Below, in pieces: positions 23,585-34,200 of a DNA stretch of 64,000 nucleotides; the first letter of the stretch is position 1, and each line of letters opens with the position of its first letter. Source of the stretch: Lactobacillus sp. PV034 (GTDB taxonomy: Bacteria; Bacillota; Bacilli; Lactobacillales; Lactobacillaceae); contig NZ_CP041982.1 in assembly GCF_014522305.1 (NCBI RefSeq), positions 687,001 to 751,000 of the forward strand, given 5' to 3'. A model generated the notes under the pieces. It saw only the letters and a program-made list of their open reading frames with translations. It searched no databases and was not told the DNA's origin. The position numbers and the translations under genes are program-made.

Positions 23585-24169
23585 TTATTCTTCAAATTCT
23601 TTGTCACCCCACAAATAGTGATAATTTTCTGATCTTAATTTTTTAATAAAAGATGGGTCTTCTTTTAGATGATTAAGGCGGTTTAAAATTGTTTCTAATT
23701 CTCGATACACAAGTTGCATATCTTTATGACAATCATGCGTTATCCAAACAAACAAATGCCCATAGATTAGATTAGTCAGTTCTTTAACTAAAAGTTGTGC
23801 AATACTTTCTTTTAGCTCCATTTTATTCCAAAAGAATTCACAAAGTTTTTCTTGTAAAAGATCACAGATACAAGTTTTTCCTAGTATTCGGAACATATTT
23901 TCATAATACATTCTTTCTCTTTGCAAATGTTGCAGTAAATGATAGAAAGAATCATTTAAACCTCGTCGCTTATGCTTTTTCATTTCGTCTTGTATATTTT
24001 GAATAAGGCATAAAGTCAAAAAATTCATCTTATTCGAAAATCGCTTATAAAAAGCATTACGACTACAATTTAAGGTTCGACATAAATAAACAACAGATAC
24101 ATCGTTTACTTCTTTTTTTGCTAACATTTCATAAATGGTCTTTTGTGCATATGTAAATTTTATTTGCAT
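23585..24169 (-). CDS. TetR/AcrR-type transcriptional regulator
   Basis: 194 residues. The N-terminal helix-turn-helix is VSVVYLCRTLNCSRNAFYKRFSNKMNF (around residues 22-48, shown here as overlapping landmarks LCRTLNCSRNAFYKRF), in which a Tyr-Lys pair follows the recognition helix as in TetR proteins. The C-terminal ligand domain is helical and Cys/His-containing. No transporter or enzyme target is adjacent on the same strand. The ligand is unknown. Upstream 24170-24355 is AT-rich with only weak promoter-like boxes. Confidence 0.75.
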   Translation of the reverse strand: MQIKFTYAQKTIYEMLAKKEVNDVSVVYLCRTLNCSRNAFYKRFSNKMNFLTLCLIQNIQDEMKKHKRRGLNDSFYHLLQHLQRERMYYENMFRILGKTCICDLLQEKLCEFFWNKMELKESIAQLLVKELTNLIYGHLFVWITHDCHKDMQLVYRELETILNRLNHLKEDPSFIKKLRSENYHYLWGDKEFEE

Positions 24170-24355
24170 AACACCCTGGCCTTTCTTTCTATTATCGTCA
24201 AAGCGATTTACTTAAAAATCAGCTTACCAAAGCTTTTTATAAGAAACAAGCACTTAAATAAAAGTAGAACATTGCTATATTTTAAAAAAATTAAATAGCC
24301 CTTAACTTTAGCTCAATTTAAAATAACAAAAATTTTTTTGATTAATATAAAAAAA

Positions 24356-24442
24356 TACCCTAGTGATTTAGAGTAATTCGTAATTATGAAATTTAATTAT
24401 AAAAATCATTAATTACTTTATTTTTTCCTAATCACTAGGGTA
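24356..24442 (-). terminator. Terminator-like inverted repeat with a long nested loop
   Basis: Perfect 13-bp arms TACCCTAGTGATT (24356-24368) and AATCACTAGGGTA (24430-24442) enclose 61 nt that include a smaller pair (AGTAATT / AATTACT). On the minus strand a T-run follows. It begins 2 nt after the GNAT stop, so it is probably its terminator, but the loop is far longer than usual. Confidence 0.65.
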
Positions 24443-24444
24443 AT

Positions 24445-25017
24445 TTATTGTAAGATCATATGATCATAAACTCGATCTCCAATTGTCATTTCAGAAACGG
24501 TCTTAAAATTTAAATGATCGTACAATCTTTTTGCTCGAGTATTTTCTTTATCAACATTCAAACTAATTAACTTATATCCATGAGCTGCTGCAACTTTCGG
24601 AACAATACTTAACAAACTGGTCGCAATACCTTGGCCCCAAAACTTTGGATCAACCGCAAGCGAATCAATATACCATTCATTAACTAAGGCTTCATCATCG
24701 GTAAAAATAGTAAAATCTTTTGAAATACCTAATTGAGGTTGATACTTCTTAATTTCATCATGACTACCTGCTTCTTGATCCTCATAACTGTACATATCTA
24801 AGATTCCGATTGGTTTATCTCGGTTATCAGCTGCTACCCAAATATGCTTATAGCCAAAAGTAAATTTCGGGTCTCTAAAGCCAAGCTCCATTAACTGATA
24901 AAATTGTTCCTCAGGTATTTGCTTAATTGTTTCCAAATCCATTTCATCAAATATCTGATTTAAAATTGGAAAAACGTATTTAAAATCATCTAATTTTGCT
25001 TCTCTAATCATAGACAT
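24445..25017 (-). CDS. GNAT-family N-acetyltransferase
   Basis: 190 residues. The acetyl-CoA-binding motif A is visible as LAVDPKFWGQGIATSLL (near 125-141) with the R/Q-x-x-G-x-G/A core, and motif B as LNVDKENTRAKRLYDHLNF near 157. The substrate is unknown. It lies 11 nt after smpB and may be co-transcribed with rnr-smpB. The RBS is weak; ATG 25017 or 25011 are both possible. Confidence 0.88.
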   Translation of the reverse strand: MSMIREAKLDDFKYVFPILNQIFDEMDLETIKQIPEEQFYQLMELGFRDPKFTFGYKHIWVAADNRDKPIGILDMYSYEDQEAGSHDEIKKYQPQLGISKDFTIFTDDEALVNEWYIDSLAVDPKFWGQGIATSLLSIVPKVAAAHGYKLISLNVDKENTRAKRLYDHLNFKTVSEMTIGDRVYDHMILQ

Positions 25018-25028
25018 TGTCCAAAATG

Positions 25029-25490
25029 TTATACTCGATATTTTCTTCTAAGTTCGCGCTCTTGATCACGCTTTTTGATAGTTTCGCGCTTGTCGTATTG
25101 TTTCTTCCCTTGACCTACTCCAATTAGGACTTTGGCAAAACCATGTTTAAGATATACTTTTAAAGGAATAATAGTCATCCCTTGCTGGCTTTGAATACCA
25201 GCCAGACGTGCAATTTGTTTTTTGTGAAGTAACAGTCTTCTTTGGCGCAAAGGATCATGATTATAAATGTTTCCTTGCTTATACTCGCTTATATGAACAT
25301 TTTCTAAATAAGCAGAGCCATTAATAATTTGAACATAACCATCACGCAAGTTAATTCTTCGGGCACGTACCGACTTTATTTCTGTCCCAGTTAAAGCAAT
25401 CCCTGCTTCGAGAGTTTCCTTAATAAAATAATCATGACTAGCCTTTTTATTTTGGGCTATCACATTATCTTCTTTTTTTTGTTTCATCAT
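25029..25490 (-). CDS. smpB: tmRNA-binding protein SmpB
   Basis: 153 residues, with the family N-terminus [20 protein letters not shown], the GTEIKSVR turn and the basic C-terminal tail ([14 protein letters not shown]) that enters the ribosomal A site. It partners tmRNA, encoded at 1175-1538, in rescuing stalled ribosomes. It follows rnr by 9 nt, the conserved secG-rnr-smpB order. Confidence 0.97.
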   Translation of the reverse strand: MMKQKKEDNVIAQNKKASHDYFIKETLEAGIALTGTEIKSVRARRINLRDGYVQIINGSAYLENVHISEYKQGNIYNHDPLRQRRLLLHKKQIARLAGIQSQQGMTIIPLKVYLKHGFAKVLIGVGQGKKQYDKRETIKKRDQERELRRKYRV

Positions 25491-25499
25491 AAACCCTTA

Positions 25500-27824
25500 T
25501 TAACTCTTCTTTTTAAAAGAATTTTTTGCTTCACGACGCTTATGAATAGTAAATCTATTATTTTTACCACCAGAATTACGATTATTTCTATTTCTTGAAT
25601 AGCTTCTCTCGAAATTGCGTCCTCGACGATTATTATGAGTCTTTGGTGCATTTGGATCATATATCTCAAAATCCAATTGATGTTGTTCAACATCTGCACG
25701 AATTAATTTAACTTTAATAGGCATTCCAACTTTAAATTCTTTATGAGAATTACGTCCAGTTAGAGTCATTGATTTTTCATTAAAGTTGTAATAATCATCG
25801 TTTAAGTTAGAGATATGAATTAAGCCTTCAACGGTATTAGGCAACTGAATAAACATACCAAAACTTGTAACGGATGATACTATTGCATCAAATACTTGGC
25901 CAACCTTATCAGCCATGTATTCTGTCATCTTAAGGTCATTTACACCACGTTCAGCATCAATTGAACGACGTTCTTGGCTTGAGGTTTGTTCAGCCACTTC
26001 AGGTAATTGGGATTTGAAATGATCCTGAATTTTTTCCTTCTTACCTTCATCAGCATAAGTATGAATCATACGGTGTACCATTAAATCTGAATAACGTCTA
26101 ATTGGTGAGGTAAAGTGAGTATAATCTTTAGCAGCTAACCCAAAATGTCCTAAAGGATCTGGTGAATAGTGCGCTTGTTTCAAGCTACGAAGCATCATCA
26201 TTTCCACTACTGCCTCTTCAGGTGTTCCTTCAGTCTTACTGATAATCTTTTGTAAATCTTTTGGACTAACATGGGCTGGATCAGCTGTTACGTGAAGTCC
26301 AAAAGCACTAACAAATTCAAAGAACGTCTTCATTTTTTCTTCATCAGGCGTTTCGTGAACACGGTATAAGAAAGGTACGTTCTTCTTGTAGTAATCTTGA
26401 GCTACGGTTTCATTTGCGATTAACATAAATGATTCAATCATTTTTTCAGCTGTGCCACGTTCACGAAGAATAATATCCACTGGTTTACCTTGAGCATCAA
26501 CTTTAATCTTCGCTTCAGGTTCTTCAAAATCAATTGCTCCCCTTAAATGACGTTGCTTATATAATGCTTCATGCAATTTTGCCATTTCTTCAAGCATTGG
26601 TTTTAACTTGCGGTATTTTTCTTCCTTTGGATCTTCTTGATTTGGATCCAAAGTTTGATTTACCTTATTATAGGTTAAACGTCCATGTGACTTCATCACC
26701 GAAGGATGGATGCTATATTTAACTCGTTGTCCATCTGGTGTAATTTCCATATCACAAGAAAGTACTAAACGTTCTACTCCTTCATTTAAGGAACAAATAC
26801 CATTTGATAGACGAAATGGTAACATCGGAATTACACGATCAACTAAATAGGTACTATTTCCTCGTTTGAATGCTTCTTGATCAAGTGGAGAATTTTCAGT
26901 TACATAATGGGAGACATCTGCAATGTGTACACCTAAATGATAATTTCCATTTGGTAATTTCCATAAAACTACGGCATCGTCAAAGTCCTTAGAATCATCC
27001 CCATCAATTGTTACTGCTGGTTGATCAGTAATATCAATACGTCCTTTTTTATCTGCATCAGTAACATGATCAGGAATGCTATTAGCTTGTTCCATCGCCT
27101 CAGTTGGCCATTCTATGCGAATTTCATTGTCGACAACAATTGACATAATATCCACACCAGGATCATTCTTATTACCAAGTGTTTTAATTGCAACTGCAGT
27201 CATTTCATCTGGATGATCTTCATTAGGGTAATCTTTTAAAGAAACTTGAACCATATCACCCATTTGTGGCTTTAAACCGGTATCCTCGATATTAATTTTA
27301 AATCGTTTAAGCTTACGATTTTCACTTGTTATATATCCAATATAACCGTATTTTGCTACTAAGTCATCACTATAGGGATGATATTCACCCACAAGATTTT
27401 CCACACCATGTGCTAAAATCTCATTGACTTTTCCTTCAGGGCCTTTTCCATTCCAAGGATTTGCGCCTGCAATGATAGTGACTTGAACTCTATCACCATC
27501 GATCGCATACCTAGTATTATGCTTATCTACAAATACATCCTCAGCTTTTTCATCATCTAATCTAACGAAGCCAAAACCTTTATCATTAGCCTTGAAGAGG
27601 CCTTCAACAATTATATTCTCTTGATTGAGCTGATATTTTCCTTTACCATTTGTAATAATTTTTTTCTCATGTTCTAAAAAAGTTAATGACTTTACAAGAT
27701 CAGAAAACTCAAATTTATTATGTTTACTTAATTCTTTTTCTAATTGATCTACATCATATTGTTCTTGGGGATTATGGCGGAAAGTTTCATAAATTTCTGC
27801 TAATAATCGTTCATTTTGTGCCAT
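25500..27824 (-). CDS. rnr: Ribonuclease R
   Basis: 774 residues. An N-terminal winged-helix-like region and cold-shock domains (IIVEGLFKANDKGFGFVRL near 66) precede the RNB catalytic domain with IDGDDSKDFDDAV (near 272) whose aspartates bind Mg. A C-terminal S1 domain (GQVFDAIVSSVTSFGMFIQL, split here near 637) and a basic, Asn/Arg-rich tail (last ~40 residues) follow. It degrades structured RNA and assists trans-translation. RBS GTGAGG. Full length. Confidence 0.96.
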   Translation of the reverse strand: MAQNERLLAEIYETFRHNPQEQYDVDQLEKELSKHNKFEFSDLVKSLTFLEHEKKIITNGKGKYQLNQENIIVEGLFKANDKGFGFVRLDDEKAEDVFVDKHNTRYAIDGDRVQVTIIAGANPWNGKGPEGKVNEILAHGVENLVGEYHPYSDDLVAKYGYIGYITSENRKLKRFKINIEDTGLKPQMGDMVQVSLKDYPNEDHPDEMTAVAIKTLGNKNDPGVDIMSIVVDNEIRIEWPTEAMEQANSIPDHVTDADKKGRIDITDQPAVTIDGDDSKDFDDAVVLWKLPNGNYHLGVHIADVSHYVTENSPLDQEAFKRGNSTYLVDRVIPMLPFRLSNGICSLNEGVERLVLSCDMEITPDGQRVKYSIHPSVMKSHGRLTYNKVNQTLDPNQEDPKEEKYRKLKPMLEEMAKLHEALYKQRHLRGAIDFEEPEAKIKVDAQGKPVDIILRERGTAEKMIESFMLIANETVAQDYYKKNVPFLYRVHETPDEEKMKTFFEFVSAFGLHVTADPAHVSPKDLQKIISKTEGTPEEAVVEMMMLRSLKQAHYSPDPLGHFGLAAKDYTHFTSPIRRYSDLMVHRMIHTYADEGKKEKIQDHFKSQLPEVAEQTSSQERRSIDAERGVNDLKMTEYMADKVGQVFDAIVSSVTSFGMFIQLPNTVEGLIHISNLNDDYYNFNEKSMTLTGRNSHKEFKVGMPIKVKLIRADVEQHQLDFEIYDPNAPKTHNNRRGRNFERSYSRNRNNRNSGGKNNRFTIHKRREAKNSFKKKS

Positions 27825-27857
27825 ATATATACCTCACATATTTATTCTAGGCCTAAT

Positions 27858-27888
27858 AAAAAGACCTCCACAAATGTGGAGGCCGATT
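27858..27888 (-). terminator. Hairpin between secG and rnr
   Basis: Stem GGCCTCCAC / GTGGAGGTC with a 4-nt loop and a T-run on the minus strand. It may only partly terminate, since rnr follows in the conserved order. Confidence 0.75.
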
Positions 27889-27891
27889 GTT

Positions 27892-28125
27892 TTACTTAGA
27901 TGATAATGTCGCTAAAATAATCGCTAATACAAAGAAAATAACTAGTAATACACCAGTAATTCTTTCCATTAAAGCCTCAAAACCACGCTTTTTAGATTGG
28001 CCGCTAAATACAGCACCACCTGATAACGCATTTAAGGCATCTTGTTGTTTTTGTGGTTGCATCAACGTTGCAATAATAATTAAAATACTAACGATAATTA
28101 TTAACGTCATGGTTAGGTTATACAA
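27892..28125 (-). CDS. secG: Protein translocase subunit SecG
   Basis: 77 residues from a TTG start at 28125, chosen because GGAGG lies exactly 7 nt upstream; the longer reading to 28179 has no RBS. Two membrane helices (about 4-22 and 55-74) flank the conserved cytoplasmic segment QDALNALSGG...FSGQSKKRGFEA. It is an accessory subunit of the SecYEG channel. Located between eno and rnr as in many lactobacilli. Confidence 0.93.
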   Translation of the reverse strand: MYNLTMTLIIIVSILIIIATLMQPQKQQDALNALSGGAVFSGQSKKRGFEALMERITGVLLVIFFVLAIILATLSSK

Positions 28126-28194
28126 AGCGCTGCCTCCATTGCCTAAATTAACTACTATTAAAAGTTTACCATAAATCAAATACGATTGCTAAAT

Positions 28195-28227
28195 AAAAAG
28201 GAGACTATTTAAAATAGTCTCCTTTTT
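28195..28227 (-). terminator. Terminator after eno
   Basis: AAAAAGGAGACTATTT / AAATAGTCTCCTTTTT, a near-perfect 16-bp-arm palindrome with T-runs on both strands. Confidence 0.9.
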
Positions 28228-28244
28228 ATCAAATCATTTCAAGA

Positions 28245-29555
<1,311 letters not shown>

Positions 29556-29582
29556 TTAAATTCTGTTTAAATAAATTGTTTA

Positions 29583-30338
29583 TTAATCTTGGTAGTTAAC
29601 TAATTCTAAGTAAGATTCTGGATCTAATGAAGCACCACCAACTAAACCACCATCAATATCAGGTTTAGCCATTAATTCCTTAATATTAGCAGGTTTTACA
29701 GAACCACCGTATTGGATACGAACATTTTCAGCAGTTTCTTCATTGTAAAGATCCTTAACAGTTTCACGAATGGTCTTGCACATTTCTTCAGCTTGATCAG
29801 CAGAAGCGGTTTTACCAGTACCGATTGCCCAGATTGGTTCATAGGCAATAACAACTTTTGATACTTGTTCTGCAGTTAAACCATCAAGTGCAGCCTTAAT
29901 TTGACTAACTACCCATTCTTCTTGCTTATTAGCTTCACGAGTTTCAAGAGATTCACCACAACAAATAATTGGGGTTACGCCATTAGCAAATAAAGCCTTA
30001 GCTTTCTTGTTAATATCTTCATCAGTTTCGTGGAAGTAGCCTCTTCTTTCTGAGTGGCCAATAATACAATAATCAATACCCATTTCGTTCAATACTTTAG
30101 GTGAAGTTTCACCAGTAAAAGCACCTTCAACTTCAAAATAAGCATTTTCTGCACCAGTATGTAAGTTAGTACCCTTAGCATTTTCTGCTAAAACATAAAG
30201 GTCAACTGCAGGTGCAGCAATGACAGATTCAACTTTAGATGGATCTGGTAATTTACCTTTAACTGCCTTAACAAATTCAGCAGTTTGTTCCGGGTTCATA
30301 TGTAATTTCCAGTTACCAGCAATAATTGGTGTACGCAT
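29583..30338 (-). CDS. tpiA: Triosephosphate isomerase
   Basis: 251 residues. Substrate Asn/Lys in GNWKLHMN (8-15), catalytic His in [10 protein letters not shown] (near 93-102), catalytic Glu in [12 protein letters not shown] (near 166-177) and phosphate-binding YGGSVKP and GLVGGASL. Standard TIM barrel. Sits between pgk (21 nt) and eno (39 nt). Confidence 0.98.
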   Translation of the reverse strand: MRTPIIAGNWKLHMNPEQTAEFVKAVKGKLPDPSKVESVIAAPAVDLYVLAENAKGTNLHTGAENAYFEVEGAFTGETSPKVLNEMGIDYCIIGHSERRGYFHETDEDINKKAKALFANGVTPIICCGESLETREANKQEEWVVSQIKAALDGLTAEQVSKVVIAYEPIWAIGTGKTASADQAEEMCKTIRETVKDLYNEETAENVRIQYGGSVKPANIKELMAKPDIDGGLVGGASLDPESYLELVNYQD

Positions 30339-30359
30339 AATAAATATTCCTCCTATGAA

Positions 30360-31577
30360 TTACTTATCTGAAACGCAAGCGATACCAGGTAATTCCTTAC
30401 CTTCAAGATAGTTAAGTGAAGCACCACCACCAGTAGAAATGTGGCTAATCTTTGGAGCAATACCTAATTGCTTAGCAGCTGCAGTTGAGTCACCACCACC
30501 AATAATAGTTACAGCATCCTTCAATTCAGCTAAAGCACGACCTACTTCTAAAGTACCTTCAGCATAGTTTGGCATTTCAAATGCACCCATAGGTCCATTC
30601 CAAACAACAGTCTTAGCATCCTTAAGAATATCCTTAAATTTAGCAACAGTCTTAGGACCAATATCTAAGCCCATCATGTTATCAGGAATATCATCGCCAA
30701 CAACTTCGTGAGGAGCATCATTTGAAAATTCAGTTGCAGCAACGTTATCTACAGGTAAAACAATCTTGTCGCCAGCCTTTTCAAGTAATTCCTTGGCAAG
30801 ATCTAATTTATCTTCTTCAAATAATGATTTACCAATCTTGTGGCCTTGTGCTGCTAAGAAAGTATAAGCCATACCACCACCAATTAAAATGTGATCTGAC
30901 TTAGGAATTAAGTTTTCAATAACACCAATCTTATCAGAAACCTTAGCCCCACCCAAAATGGTTACAAATGGGTGAACAGGGTTTTCAACAGCATCACCTA
31001 AGAATTGAATTTCTTTTTCAAGTAAGTAACCAGCGGCAGCAGGCTTACCAGCTTTCTTCATAGCTTCAGCAATACCTACATTAGATGCGTGACTTCTGTG
31101 TGCAGTACCAAAAGCATCGTTAACAAAGATGTCACCTAAACTTGCCCAGTATTCGCCAAGTTTTGGATCATTCTTAGATTCACGTTTACCAAAGTCATTA
31201 TCGATATCTTGGAATCTAGTGTTTTCAAGAACAACTACATCTCCATCTTTCATATTATCGATAGTTTCTTCTACTTCTTTACCTTCATTTTCAGGAACAA
31301 AGGTTACAGGCTTATTTAATAATTCACTTAAACGTTCTGCAACTGGCTTTAATGATAATTCCTTCTTATCTGCATCACTCTTTACACGACCCAAGTGACT
31401 TAATAAGATAGCCTTTCCACCATTATCAATGATGTACTTAATAGTTGGCAAAGCAGCAACAATACGGTTATCATCACCAATAACACCATCTTTAATAGGA
31501 ACATTAAAGTCTACACGAACAAGAACTTTTTTGCCCTTAAGTTCATTTTTAAGATCAGAAACAATTAATTTAGCCAT
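30360..31577 (-). CDS. pgk: Phosphoglycerate kinase
   Basis: 405 residues from ATG 31577 with GGAGG 9 nt upstream. [10 protein letters not shown] near 20-29, LSHLGR near 60, [11 protein letters not shown] near 207, the nucleotide loop and C-terminal [13 protein letters not shown] near 366 are all present. Makes ATP from 1,3-bisphosphoglycerate. A terminator hairpin lies between gap and pgk, so pgk-tpiA-eno is reached by read-through or its own promoter. Confidence 0.98.
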   Translation of the reverse strand: MAKLIVSDLKNELKGKKVLVRVDFNVPIKDGVIGDDNRIVAALPTIKYIIDNGGKAILLSHLGRVKSDADKKELSLKPVAERLSELLNKPVTFVPENEGKEVEETIDNMKDGDVVVLENTRFQDIDNDFGKRESKNDPKLGEYWASLGDIFVNDAFGTAHRSHASNVGIAEAMKKAGKPAAAGYLLEKEIQFLGDAVENPVHPFVTILGGAKVSDKIGVIENLIPKSDHILIGGGMAYTFLAAQGHKIGKSLFEEDKLDLAKELLEKAGDKIVLPVDNVAATEFSNDAPHEVVGDDIPDNMMGLDIGPKTVAKFKDILKDAKTVVWNGPMGAFEMPNYAEGTLEVGRALAELKDAVTIIGGGDSTAAAKQLGIAPKISHISTGGGASLNYLEGKELPGIACVSDK

Positions 31578-31606
31578 TGAATTAGCCTCCATGTTTTCAT
31601 TTTTCT

Positions 31607-31640
31607 AAAAAAGGCGGAGGAAGAACTCTCCCTCCGCCTT
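31607..31640 (-). terminator. Hairpin between gap and pgk
   Basis: GC-rich stem AAGGCGGAGG / CCTCCGCCTT, then a T-run on the minus strand, 45 nt after the gap stop. Probably a partial terminator giving higher gap than pgk mRNA. Confidence 0.82.
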
Positions 31641-31684
31641 CTCTTTGCTTATCTAATAGTCAAATAATATCTAAATATTACAGA

Positions 31685-32701
31685 TTAAAGAGTAGCAAAC
31701 TTCAATAAAGTACGAACCATTTGGCAAGTGAATGAGTATTCATTGTCGTACCAAGCAACAGTCTTAACTAATTGCTTGTCACCTGCAGTAGTAACCATAG
31801 TTTGAGTTGGGTCAAAGATTGAACCAGCAGTCATACCTAAAACATCAGTTGAAACGATGTTGTGGTCGTTGTATGCAAATGAAGGACTTTCGTACTTCTT
31901 CATAGCTTCATTAACTTCGTCAGCAGTTACGCTCTTGCCTAAAATAGTAACTAATTCAGTAACTGAACCATCTGGAACTGGAACACGTTGTGCGTGACCA
32001 TTCAACTTGCCGTTCAATTCTGGGATAACAAGACCAATAGCCTTTGCAGCACCAGTTGAGTGAGGAATAATGTTGATTGCAGCAGCACGTGCAGAACGTA
32101 AGTTACCACCACGTACAGGACCATCCAAAAGCATTTGGGTTGAAGTGTAAGCGTGAATAGTAGTCATAGTACCAACTTCAATGCCGAATTCATTTTGTAA
32201 AGCATTAACCATTGGAGCTAATGAGTTAGTAGTACATGAACCAGCTGAAACGATCTTGTCATCTGGAGTTAAAGTATCTTGGTTAACACCGTAAACAATA
32301 GTCTTAAGATCGTTACCTGCAGGAGCAGAAATTAAAACTCTCTTTGCACCAGCTTTAAGGTGAGCTTCTGACTTAGCCTTGCTAGTGTAGAAACCAGTAC
32401 ATTCAAGAACGAAGTCAACACCATCGTTCTTAACCCATGGAATGTTTTGTGCTTGTGGTTCTGCGTAAACACGGTATTCTTTACCATCAACTACGATAGC
32501 GTCATCAGTAGATGAAACTTCGTGGTCAAAAGTACCATGAGTTGAGTCGTACTTAAGTAAGTGTGCTAAAAGTGAAGGAGTAGTTAAGTCGTTAATTGCA
32601 ACAACTTCGATATCCTTAGACTTTTCGCCTAAATCCATAATACGACGGAATGCTAAACGTCCGATACGGCCGAAACCGTTAATACCAATTTTAACTGTCA
32701 T
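31685..32701 (-). CDS. gap: Glyceraldehyde-3-phosphate dehydrogenase
   Basis: 338 residues from ATG 32701 (AAGGAGG 10 nt upstream). NAD-binding INGFGRIGR, catalytic Cys in [12 protein letters not shown] (near 153) and TGAAKAIG are present; the Asp after the NAD site (VVAINDLT) favours NAD. Glycolytic enzyme, second gene of the cggR operon. Highly expressed codon use. Confidence 0.98.
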   Translation of the reverse strand: MTVKIGINGFGRIGRLAFRRIMDLGEKSKDIEVVAINDLTTPSLLAHLLKYDSTHGTFDHEVSSTDDAIVVDGKEYRVYAEPQAQNIPWVKNDGVDFVLECTGFYTSKAKSEAHLKAGAKRVLISAPAGNDLKTIVYGVNQDTLTPDDKIVSAGSCTTNSLAPMVNALQNEFGIEVGTMTTIHAYTSTQMLLDGPVRGGNLRSARAAAINIIPHSTGAAKAIGLVIPELNGKLNGHAQRVPVPDGSVTELVTILGKSVTADEVNEAMKKYESPSFAYNDHNIVSTDVLGMTAGSIFDPTQTMVTTAGDKQLVKTVAWYDNEYSFTCQMVRTLLKFATL

Positions 32702-32752
32702 ATCCAATATTCCTCCTTAGGAATCTATGTAACAATTTATTTTAAACAGGAA

Positions 32753-33784
32753 TTACTTCCCCTTTAAAACCATATTTGAAGCTCCCTCATCCGTGATAAG
32801 CCACGTCTGTTTAGGAGCATGATGCATGTAAGCTTCAATTGCAGCTGCTTTTTTAGCTCCTGCTGCAATTGCAAATACATGAGGTATTTTACCTAAATCT
32901 TCAAGTTGTAATCCAACTCTTGGGACTTGGTCAATCAGTCTTCCCTGCTGGTCAAAGAAATACCCAAAACTTTCGGCCACAGCACCCTTCTCTCGAAGTT
33001 TGGAACGAGTAATCACATCTAAATTACGCCTTTTGGCCATTTCATCTGCTAAACCAATTCCATGAATGACTGCATCACTATTATATATGTTTGAAATCGC
33101 ATTCGCAATACCGGCATCTTTAATTAAAATATCCAATGCTTCCGCAGGTATATTCTCTGGTAAATACAATCCCTGATGTCTACCTCCAGTTTTAGAGGCC
33201 ATCACTTGAGCAATTGTATTACTTTGAATTTCGACACTTTCGCCTAATGCTCCTCGTCCAGCAACAAAAAGCAAATCACGATAACGACTCAATTTTGTTG
33301 AAAGATGACTAGCTGCCTTTGAAATTGTTGCTCCGCCCAAAACAGTAATGATATTTTTTCCTAAAGGAAGTAACAAGTCTAAAGCAGATTCAAGTTGTTG
33401 ACTTAATTGCTCAAAAACACGTTCTTGTCGATCACTGTTACCTGGCACCACTATCACTCGTTCAATTCCCAATTTATTTGCAAGATCTTTTTCTAAATTA
33501 CTTGCATTAAAAATTCGGTCAATAAACGGGGCAGCTTCTTTCAAAACATGATTTCCCTTTTCGGTTAAAATCATTCCATATTTTTTAACCTCTATTAGGC
33601 CTAAGCTTTTCAAAAGATCAGTTTCTGTACGGATATTTCGTTCGCTTAGTCCTAACTTCTCCGCTATTACCCTTCGCCCCACAGGGGCAAATAAAGAAAT
33701 TTGCTCAAGAACGAGAAATCTTTGTCGAACTATTTTAAGAATATCCGGAGCCAAATCTTGCAACAAGGTTAAGTCCGTGTCCAT
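32753..33784 (-). CDS. cggR: Central glycolytic genes regulator
   Basis: 343 residues from ATG 33784 with RBS AGAAGGAG; a longer reading to 33841 would run through the operator. N-terminal winged HTH (ERNIRTETDLLKSLGLIEVKKYG, parts near 50-70) and a SorC/DeoR-like sugar-binding domain (VLGGATISKAASHLS near 155, KTGGRHQGLYLPENIP near 205, given in parts). It represses the gap operon and is relieved by fructose-1,6-bisphosphate. Two operator repeats lie directly upstream, implying autoregulation. Confidence 0.95.
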   Translation of the reverse strand: MDTDLTLLQDLAPDILKIVRQRFLVLEQISLFAPVGRRVIAEKLGLSERNIRTETDLLKSLGLIEVKKYGMILTEKGNHVLKEAAPFIDRIFNASNLEKDLANKLGIERVIVVPGNSDRQERVFEQLSQQLESALDLLLPLGKNIITVLGGATISKAASHLSTKLSRYRDLLFVAGRGALGESVEIQSNTIAQVMASKTGGRHQGLYLPENIPAEALDILIKDAGIANAISNIYNSDAVIHGIGLADEMAKRRNLDVITRSKLREKGAVAESFGYFFDQQGRLIDQVPRVGLQLEDLGKIPHVFAIAAGAKKAAAIEAYMHHAPKQTWLITDEGASNMVLKGK

Positions 33785-33800
33785 ATTTGCTCCTTCTAAT

Positions 33801-33841
33801 GGGTCAAATTGTGTCCCACGTTGTGACACTTTGTGACCCAC
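33801..33841 (-). promoter_or_regulatory. Tandem CggR operator
   Basis: On the minus strand GTGGGTCACAAAGTGTCAC (33841-33823) and GTGGGACACAATTTGACCC (33819-33801) repeat with a period of 22 bp, two helical turns. They lie between the cggR promoter and its RBS, which is the arrangement of CggR operators in bacilli (GGGAC...TGTCC type repeats). Confidence 0.8.
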
Positions 33842-33905
33842 AAACTTTAAAAATATTAGAGAAATTCAAAAACTTTCGTTTTTTCATTTCCCTTTCGACA
33901 CCCAT

Positions 33906-33934
33906 AGTATAACAATATAAAATTTAGATTTCAA
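33906..33934 (-). promoter_or_regulatory. Strong promoter of cggR-gap
   Basis: TTGAAA (33929-33934), 17-bp spacer and TATACT (33906-33911), with TG one base before the -10. It lies about 65 bp upstream of the operator pair. Confidence 0.8.
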
Positions 33935-33981
33935 CCTTTAATAAAACGATTTCATATTATCATAACTAATTGTTAAAAATA

Positions 33982-34053
33982 TGTCCCCCCTCAGAGTCGA
34001 ACTGAGATCTTAAGAACCGGAATCTTACGTGCGATCCATTACACTAAGGGGAC
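33982..34053 (-). tRNA. tRNA-Arg (CCG anticodon)
   Basis: 72 nt forming all four arms: acceptor GTCCCCT/GGGGGAC, D-stem GTGT/GCAC, anticodon stem TAAGA/TCTTA with loop TTCCGGT (anticodon CCG, reading CGG) and T-arm CTCAG/CTGAG with TTCGACT. The discriminator is A and CCA is not encoded. Confidence 0.93.
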
Positions 34054-34068
34054 GAATATCTTAATAAT

Positions 34069-34098
34069 ATTGTAGCAGAAAAAAGAAATACGTAACAA
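34069..34098 (-). promoter_or_regulatory. Promoter of tRNA-Arg
   Basis: TTGTTA (34093-34098), 18 bp, and TACAAT (34069-34074) preceded by TG, about 16 bp upstream of the tRNA 5' end. Confidence 0.65.
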
Positions 34099-34149
34099 GA
34101 ATAAATATATCAATCAATCCTTTTATTCTTATCCAATTATTAGTTTAAT

Positions 34150-34186
34150 TTCGATATAATTTACTTGGGTTAGTATTTATATCGAA
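34150..34186 (+). repeat. Inverted repeat in the permease leader
   Basis: Perfect 9-bp arms TTCGATATA (34150-34158) and TATATCGAA (34178-34186) with a 19-nt loop, ending just before the AAAGG RBS of the permease gene. A TATAAT-like box overlaps the first arm. It could be an operator or an mRNA hairpin near the RBS. Confidence 0.6.
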
Positions 34187-34200
34187 GAAAGGTAATTTAA

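Noticed and set aside
27887..28174. 95-codon plus-strand frame opposite secG
   Set aside because: It is the near-mirror of secG on the other strand; secG has the RBS, membrane helices and conserved context.
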